15,298 nt of DNA from Monoraphidium neglectum (taxonomy: Eukaryota; Chlorophyta; Chlorophyceae; Sphaeropleales; Selenastraceae), in assembly GCF_000611645.1 (NCBI RefSeq), contig NW_014012342.1:1-15298 (forward strand), written 5' to 3'. Shown here one piece after another: positions 10,701-15,298 of the stretch. Both the position numbers and the translations under genes were made by a program. Numbering within the stretch: position 1 is the first letter of the stretch; the number at the start of each line of letters is the position of its first letter. Below the pieces are notes generated by a model that was not told the DNA's origin, ran no database searches, and worked only from the letters and a program-made list of their open reading frames with translations.

Positions 10701-11089
10701 CCCAGTTGCACGACTGCCGCACCTCATCCCCCCAGACCTCCTTCTGTTCGTCTGGCGCAGGCGCCAGGGATTGCATGGGGCCAGAGAGGGATGGAGGAGG
10801 GGCTGGCGGCGCTTGGTGGTGGGTGAGGGATTGCAGATGCCTTTCCGGGGTGAGACAGCAGCGCGGCAGCATATGCTTTGCTGGGTATAGCCCATGCGCC
10901 CATGCATCAGGTCCACGTTGCGTCATGCGCCTCCAGCACAGGGCCCCCGGCTTCGCTACTCATGCAGCTGTCCGCACCAGTCAGCATCCAGAGCGTCGCC
11001 CCCGTGAAGGTGAAGAGCCATAGCGCGATAGACAGCCGCGCGGCGCGCCGCACCCAATCCGGGACGCTGCTGGTCCAGTGGTTGGGCAT
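5161..11089 (-). CDS. ALMT/FUSC-superfamily transporter-like membrane protein, 12 exons
   Basis: Exons (minus strand, 5' to 3'): 11089-10978, 10751-10688, 10439-10406, 10141-10058, 9715-9577, 9311-9173, 8858-8288, 7984-7923, 7494-7326, 6919-6753, 6354-5985, 5814-5161. Every junction is GT-AG and keeps phase, giving 854 residues. Six hydrophobic spans lie at about 19-37, 54-72, 79-97, 108-125, 134-149 and 163-181. Between spans 2 and 3 is WGAVTCAVVASSPLIGK followed by SGERTLGTVLGGLMGY, matching the aluminium-activated malate transporter / fusaric-acid-resistance pattern (WA-x-T-V-V near span 2, then an R-x-(L/F)-G-T-L-L-x-G block). Residues about 205-375 are Ala/Pro/Gly-rich insert. A helical region follows (LKELLDLSQNEL, LEALSTSVRRFARLLYTLHL), then poly-Ala (about 705-719), a charged coiled coil (about 770-811) and a last helix FYSVQLVLEEMVEELEELYL, as at the end of ALMT cytosolic domains. 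The family conducts organic or inorganic anions; substrate and membrane here are unknown. Exon 8/9 junction and the final codon have alternatives. Confidence 0.72.
5571..5620 (-). repeat. GCN-rich tract encoding poly-Ala in the last transporter exon
   Basis: An imperfect GGC/GCC triplet run in exon 12 encodes about 15 consecutive Ala (residues about 705-719). The codons are mixed GCC, GCG and GCA, so it is less slippage-prone than the CAG tract. The opposite strand also reads as poly-Ala, which creates a long spurious plus-strand frame here. Confidence 0.8.
7171..7305. repeat. CA-rich microsatellite cluster in transporter intron 9
   Basis: Several (CA)n blocks with short interruptions lie inside the intron between exons 9 and 10 of the minus-strand transporter gene. 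In the transcript they read UG/GU repeats. Confidence 0.85.
7658..7803. repeat. (CG)n(CA)n microsatellite in transporter intron 8
   Basis: From 7658 to 7703 there are 46 bases of unbroken pyrimidine-purine alternation (CG repeats then CA repeats). A TCTCTC block and more CA-rich sequence follow to about 7803. It lies in the intron between exons 8 and 9 and reads as UG repeats, then CG, in the transcript. Confidence 0.9.
9744..9870. repeat. TG-rich microsatellite with a CG core in transporter intron 4
   Basis: (TG)n blocks, a GCGCGCGCG core near 9790 and further TGCG-type alternation lie in the intron between exons 4 and 5. Orientation is opposite to that in introns 8 and 9: the transcript reads CA repeats here. 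Confidence 0.9.
10205..10285. repeat. TG-rich degenerate microsatellite in transporter intron 3
   Basis: An interrupted run of TGTG blocks lies in the intron between exons 3 and 4. It has the same polarity as the intron 4 repeat, so the transcript carries CA-rich sequence. Confidence 0.8.
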
Positions 11090-11507
11090 GGCGGCAGAGG
11101 GGCGCCGCAGCGTCAGGGGCTGCGAGCGCCTTGCCCGGGCAGCACGAGGTGCGGGCGCACGCGCCGCGCCGCTGACGCTAAGCTATATCCCGAAAATACG
11201 TCGGACGATCGGTTCTTGCGCCGTGGATCAAACAAATGGCGATGTGGGCTGAGCACGGGGATCCTGTGGGGGTTGTGTATGTCACTAGCAATTATGCGAC
11301 CACTGCTGGGTGAGCAGAAGGAGGTCCGTAGCATGAAATTGCACAAAGCGATAGTTTGATCGTGATTGCGACTAAGAAGATTGCAAAAAGAGTTGCAATT
11401 AGATCACTCCAAAGGTTTCACGAGTTGGCCGTCCACGAACCGTGCAGATATAGTATGCTTGCAATGATGTAGGCCAGCACCTCTCAGCTCGCGCAGCCTG
11501 CCCGCGT
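11090..11507. promoter_or_regulatory. Divergent promoter region between the transporter and polymerase genes
   Basis: The two start regions face away from each other across about 420 bases (520 if the downstream polymerase Met is used). The centre, about 11320-11460, is clearly A/T-richer than both genes. A GATATAG heptamer occurs facing each gene: on the minus strand at 11189-11183, about 95 bases before the transporter ATG, and on the plus strand at 11447-11453, about 55 bases before the ATG at 11508. Their TATA-box role is inferred from sequence and position only. Confidence 0.5.
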
Positions 11508-11612
11508 TTGCGGCCGCATGCTGCCCGTGCTTCGCGGCGCTGTGAGCTCCAGGCGCCATACGCAACTGCGCGTGTGGGGACGCGCGGGCCTCTCTTCTTC
11601 CATCAGACGACC
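11508..11612 (+). other. Possible in-frame N-terminal extension (organelle presequence) of the polymerase
   Basis: The reading frame of polymerase exon 1 is open upstream to an ATG at 11508, adding 35 residues that begin MRPHAARASRRCELQ. The stretch has six Arg and one Glu and is rich in Ala and Thr, like mitochondrial or plastid presequences. The TATA-like GATATAG at 11447 sits at a fitting distance for this start. It may equally be 5' untranslated sequence that happens to be open. Confidence 0.35.
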
Positions 11613-14600
11613 ATGCCGCAGCAAATTGTGCTGCATGTCGATGCTGATGCGTTCTTCTGCCAGGTGCGCACTTGCACGGCCGCAGTCACCCGCACGCACT
11701 GCGGGAGGGGGGCCATTCAGCATCGTGTCAGCAACGTTTGGAGGAGTCAAGGATAGCTCTAGATCAACGGCCGCCGCGATACCCAGCCGCGATACCCATC
11801 CTGAATTTCCGTCCAAACGCGTGTCGGCATGGTGGCTCCGCCGCACGCGCCGCAGGTTGAGGTGCTGCGCGACCCAAGTTTGGTGGGGAAGCCCCTGGCC
11901 ATCCTGCAGCAGTACGTGAGCCCCCCCACCCGGTCCCCAGCACCAGACGGGACTCTTGCGGCCCGAATCGCCCAAGCGGCGGGCTGTCTGAAGCGCGCGT
12001 CGCTGGCCGCCAGCAGCCACGCCAACGCATGGAAGCTCTGGGCGTCTCGACCTGCACTCACCGTCGTTTCTGAGAAACCACCAGCCCGATTACGATGAAA
12101 ACCTGACTAATCAAACCCAACAGGACGTCATCAGCGTCGACCATCAAGCAAGACGGCTGGGGGTGCAGAAGCACATGGTGCCTGCCCAGGTCAGACAGAG
12201 CCCGCGGGGCCAGCCTCAGTTACCAGAATGCGGGACACCCACCCCCACAGGGAGCTCTGCCTGCGACCGCCGCCGCGCCTTGCGCTGCCTGCCTGCCTGC
12301 GTGCCTGGCGGGACCAGCGTCGGCGGCGGCTGGCCCGGGGGGCAGCGCGCCCAATGCCGCGCGAGCAGGCCCTCGGCCAGCATGGCGCTGGCTTCTCACC
12401 TTCCCGTCATTGGGTGCCCCCTTGCTTGGTGGCCGACCACGCATCCTGAAGATGTCACATGGCTTGTGGCCGACCACGCATCCTGATGGCGGCACATGGC
12501 GTGTGGCTGGCCACACCTCCCTGACATGTCACACGGCTCCTCTCCCACCTCGACCCCGCAGGCAAGGGCGATATTGGAGCGCAACGGCGGCCGGTTGGTG
12601 CACGTCTTCTTGGAGGGCGGGAACAGGTGCGTTGGAGTGTGCAGGACAGCAATCAAGGGGAATATAGGGGGGCGAAGAGCAGGGCCGCCAAGCTGGCACA
12701 ATAAGATTGGAACAAGAGGCATACACACTGGGACTCAAGTAGACTGGACGCTTATCCTGGCTCGTCCATTGCGCAAACTTCGGCTGCCGAGGCGACGTTT
12801 AAGTGACGCGTGCAGCGCGCCCACAGCCGGGCTGGGCGCTCAGAAACGCCCCACCCCTTTCAGCATGAGCACCATGGGGGCTCTGCGCCCGCTCGCCGTC
12901 CTCTGTTACCGCCACACCTGCTTCGTCACCCTCGTCACCCGGGCGCGTCATCTGCGCCGCAGGGTGTCCTACAGGCCGTACCGCGAGGCATCGGGCGCCC
13001 TGATGCGCCTGCTGCGGCGCTTCGTCAACGCGGGTGCGCTAGCGGGCTGGTTGAATGCAGGTCACCCATTCATTTGCCCACCATGAACACCATCACCACC
13101 AACACCATCACCACCACCACCACCACCACCTTCATTACCAAACCCCCATCTGCACCCAACCCACAAGCAGCCGTCCTCAGGGATGCCCTGTTGCAACACC
13201 CCTAGAACGCCCCTTTTACGCCCCCTTGACGCCCCCTTGACGCCCCCCGATTCCACACCTTTGCGGCACCGCGCAACCCCCCCAGCCGTCGTCGAGAAGG
13301 CCAGCATCGATGAAGCATACGTGCTGTGCCAAGCGCCCGCAGGGGTGAGCCCCTCCATGAGACTGGGGCCTTACCTGCAGTGGCAGCGGGGCACCAGGGC
13401 GCCCAAAGGTGTTCAATGAGCTCGGGATCACTGGCGGACCACGCAACCAGCCGCGGGACGTCGCGGCAAGACTTGCGCGCGGAACACGTGGGTTGGCCCC
13501 GGCAGCGGCCGCAACAAACACGTGGGGTTGCAGCGGACCAAACGGCCACGCATACCCCCGCACCCTCGCCGCGCAGATGCCCGCCGGCGGCGGCGGCGGC
13601 GGCGGCGGGCGGGGCGCGGGGGAGGAAGGTGAGGAGGCGGAGGCGTGGGACCTGTCCCCGGGCATCCGGCTGGGCAGCGCGATCCGGGACGCCAGCCGCG
13701 CGGAACTGGGCCTGGTGCTGAGCGTGGGCGTCGCCACTAACAAGCTCCTGGCGAAGCTGGTGCGATCCTTTGTTTAGAAGGGGCGAGAGGGGCCACCGAC
13801 AGCTGGGCGTATGGGGCGGGGCCGCCAGCAGGCGGGGGTGGGCAAGCGTCTACATTTTAGATGGTAGTCGCTGTGCTGTGTTTGGGGGCGTTGACGCAGG
13901 GCGCGTCTTGACCCCTGAAACATCAGCCCAAGTCCTGGCCCCTCGTGAGGTAGGCAAGCTCACTCTTTCAGAATATGCAGCGCTCGATGAAGTCGACCAG
14001 GCATAATTGACACAGATTGCGCAACGCCACAATCAGAAGCCCCCTCGCTCCGTTCATTCGGCAGCTGTTCATTATCTTTAACCCAGCCGCCCCGCCCCCG
14101 CCCCCCGCAGGCCAGCCGCGCGGCCAAGCCCGACGGCCTGTTTGCGCTGGAGACGGCGGCTGCGGTGCGGCGGCTGCTTCAACAGACGTCGGTGGCGAGC
14201 CTGCCTGGTAGGCTTGAATGCTGCGCCGGGTCTGCCGCGCAGGGCCAAAGTTGGTTAGGAGTGAAACAGATCAACAGATGCGTGCTCTCGACTTGCAGTA
14301 GACGGCCGACCATTAGTTTTGGCAAGCAGAACCGCCACAATCCCAAACCTGAACCCTGGACGGACGTGGCATGGAATGATGACGTCATCATAGGTCTGGG
14401 CGGCCAGGTGGCGGGCGCGCTCGAGAAGGCAGGCCTGAAGGTTGCCACTGACTTAGCAAGGTGTGTGCCTTCGCACGCATACCACGCAATACGCCCTCTG
14501 AGTCTGCGACAGCAAAGTGCATGATTTACCAGGCGTGGCTCGTGCGTGCACGACGCGCTCGACCGGCGCCGCTCGGTCCCCACAGTGCCCGGCCCCGCAC

Positions 14601-15298
14601 CGTCCCCACCTGCACACGCACGCACGCCCGTGCGCGCACGCATTGGCGCGCGTACCCTCAGGTGGCGCCCCGACGACCTGGCGTCCTCAGTTGGCGGCGG
14701 CGCCCTCGCCCCCGCGCTCGCGGCGCGGCTGGTGGGTTGGGGGCGCGGGCGGGACGACGGCCAAGTCATGGAGACGGGGCCAGCCAAGAGCATACAGGTG
14801 CGGTGGAACTCACTTTTATGCAGAGTTTGCTAAATGGGGAAGCAACCTAGCGGCCGCTAGGTCGTGGCAAACTTTGGTTGCTCCCCCTTATTGTTCTTGC
14901 AGTGCACCTGGTATCCTGGGTGCGACTTATGGCGGCAGAGAGCCTGGCTGCCTGCACCAGCCGCACGCCACTGCGGTGTCGAAGCGCGCAGCCGCAGGCC
15001 GCATGCCACTGCGCTGTTGCAGCGTTCGGACAGCAGGCCAAGTCGCCCCAGCAACCAGCCTGGCGGCTGCCACCTGCCCCTTCCCTGCGTTTGCTCTGTC
15101 CCCTTGACCTCTCCCCCTGCCTCTACGTGCCCCTCTTCCTCCCTACTTACCCCCTGTGTCCACCTGTATATCTCCCGCTCTTCTCCACGGTGTGTCTCGG
15201 CCTCTTATTTTTCTGTTGCCAACACCAACAGGTGCAGATGACTCTGACTTGGTACAACCTAGCCCCCCACTCCCGCCCCAACGGCGTCGGCCCCCCAC
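11613..15298 (+). CDS. POLI: Y-family translesion DNA polymerase, iota-like (Rad30 group), 3' truncated by window
   Basis: Exons: 11613-11663, 11856-11915, 12124-12189, 12562-12626, 12963-13033, 13286-13344, 13577-13759, 14111-14207, 14394-14460, 14662-14797 and 15232 onward; all GT-AG and in phase, giving 307 residues so far. Motif I is IVLHVDADAFFCQVEVL (D10, D12; FF at 14-15 near the steric gate). Fingers read LAILQQYDVISVDHQARRLG. The palm has RPYREASGALM and EKASIDEAYV with catalytic D113/E114, then GVATNKLLAKLAS. The thumb has the helix-hairpin-helix LPGLGGQVAGALEKAGL, and the little finger begins near GPAKSIQVQMTLTW. These enzymes copy past damaged bases. The short loop after QQ, the VATNKLLAKL form and the PxSI start of the little finger resemble Pol iota; SIDEAY resembles Pol eta/kappa. 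Pol eta is the main alternative. A Gly8 and acidic linker (128-147) opens exon 7. An in-frame ATG at 11508 would extend the N-terminus. The C-terminal half is outside the window. Confidence 0.78.
12429..12539. repeat. 37-base minisatellite, three degenerate copies, in polymerase intron 3
   Basis: Copies begin with GTGG at 12429, 12466 and 12503, exactly 37 bases apart. The first two share GTGGCCGACCACGCATCCTG; the third is more diverged (GTGGCTGGCCACACCTCCCT). All contain a later CACATGGC or CACACGGC block. The repeat ends about 22 bases before exon 4 of the polymerase gene. Confidence 0.8.
13083..13134. repeat. (CAC)n/(CAT)n microsatellite in polymerase intron 5
   Basis: A run of ACC/CAC triplets with AT-containing interruptions follows exon 5. 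Read as protein it gives a His-rich run in one frame and a Thr run in another; both are artefacts of the repeat inside the intron. Confidence 0.8.
13207..13250. repeat. Four tandem 11-base ACGCCCCCTTG-type repeats in polymerase intron 5
   Basis: ACGCCCC begins at 13207, 13218, 13229 and 13240. The two central copies are identical (ACGCCCCCTTG) and the outer two differ at a few bases. They lie about 35 bases before the exon 6 acceptor and extend its pyrimidine-rich context. Confidence 0.75.

Noticed and set aside
13055..13240. Plus-strand frame with a His-rich run resembling a metal-binding or tagged protein
   Set aside because: It is the CAC microsatellite in intron 5 of the polymerase gene; the flanking exons splice around it in phase.
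14901..15100. Possible extra polymerase exon after a very strong acceptor (TTATTGTTCTTGCAG), reading HLVSWVRLMAAESLAACTSR
   Set aside because: The reading that looks protein-like needs the preceding exon to end in phase 1, but exon 10 ends in phase 0 at CATACAG|GTGCGG. Joining to 15232 gives an in-phase little-finger sequence. An alternative transcript cannot be excluded.

Overview
This looks like nuclear DNA of a green alga, most likely a GC-rich chlorophyte such as a trebouxiophyte. The genes are split into many short exons. Introns are mostly 170-430 bases, with donors of the GTGAGC, GTGCGG and GTGGGT type. Third codon positions are strongly G/C, and a TGTAA 3'-end element, typical of green algae, lies downstream of the best-bounded gene. 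I see no operons, rRNA, tRNA, insertion sequence or CRISPR array. All gene models below were spliced by eye, checking reading phase across every junction.

Layout. Bases 590-1667, minus strand: a gene of unknown function for a small single-span membrane protein. Three exons join in phase; the 3' end is not resolved and may lie beyond the left edge. Bases 1668-3205: mostly unassigned, with a lower-GC stretch, a hairpin, a perfect run of 32 CAG triplets (2514-2609) and a weak small gene candidate (2622-2967). Bases 3206-3943, plus: a complete gene for a 108-residue precursor resembling the mitochondrial F1-ATPase inhibitor IF1, with its stop codon as the first codon of exon 3. Bases 3944-5160: 3' untranslated and intergenic sequence. 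Bases 5161-11089, minus: a 12-exon gene for an 854-residue transporter-like protein of the ALMT/FUSC superfamily (six membrane spans, a low-complexity insert, a helical C-terminal domain). Bases 11090-11507: a short divergent promoter region. Bases 11508/11613 to the right edge, plus: the first 11 exons of a Y-family translesion DNA polymerase. Its fingers and thumb read like DNA polymerase iota, while the palm carries the SIDEAY motif usual in eta and kappa.

The genes have no obvious common pathway: an organelle ATPase regulator, an anion-channel-like membrane protein and a DNA damage-tolerance polymerase. The most unusual items are the iota-like polymerase with a possible organelle presequence, and the oppositely oriented CA/TG repeats in four transporter introns, which could pair in the pre-mRNA. 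The long CAG tract with an undecided reading frame also stands out.
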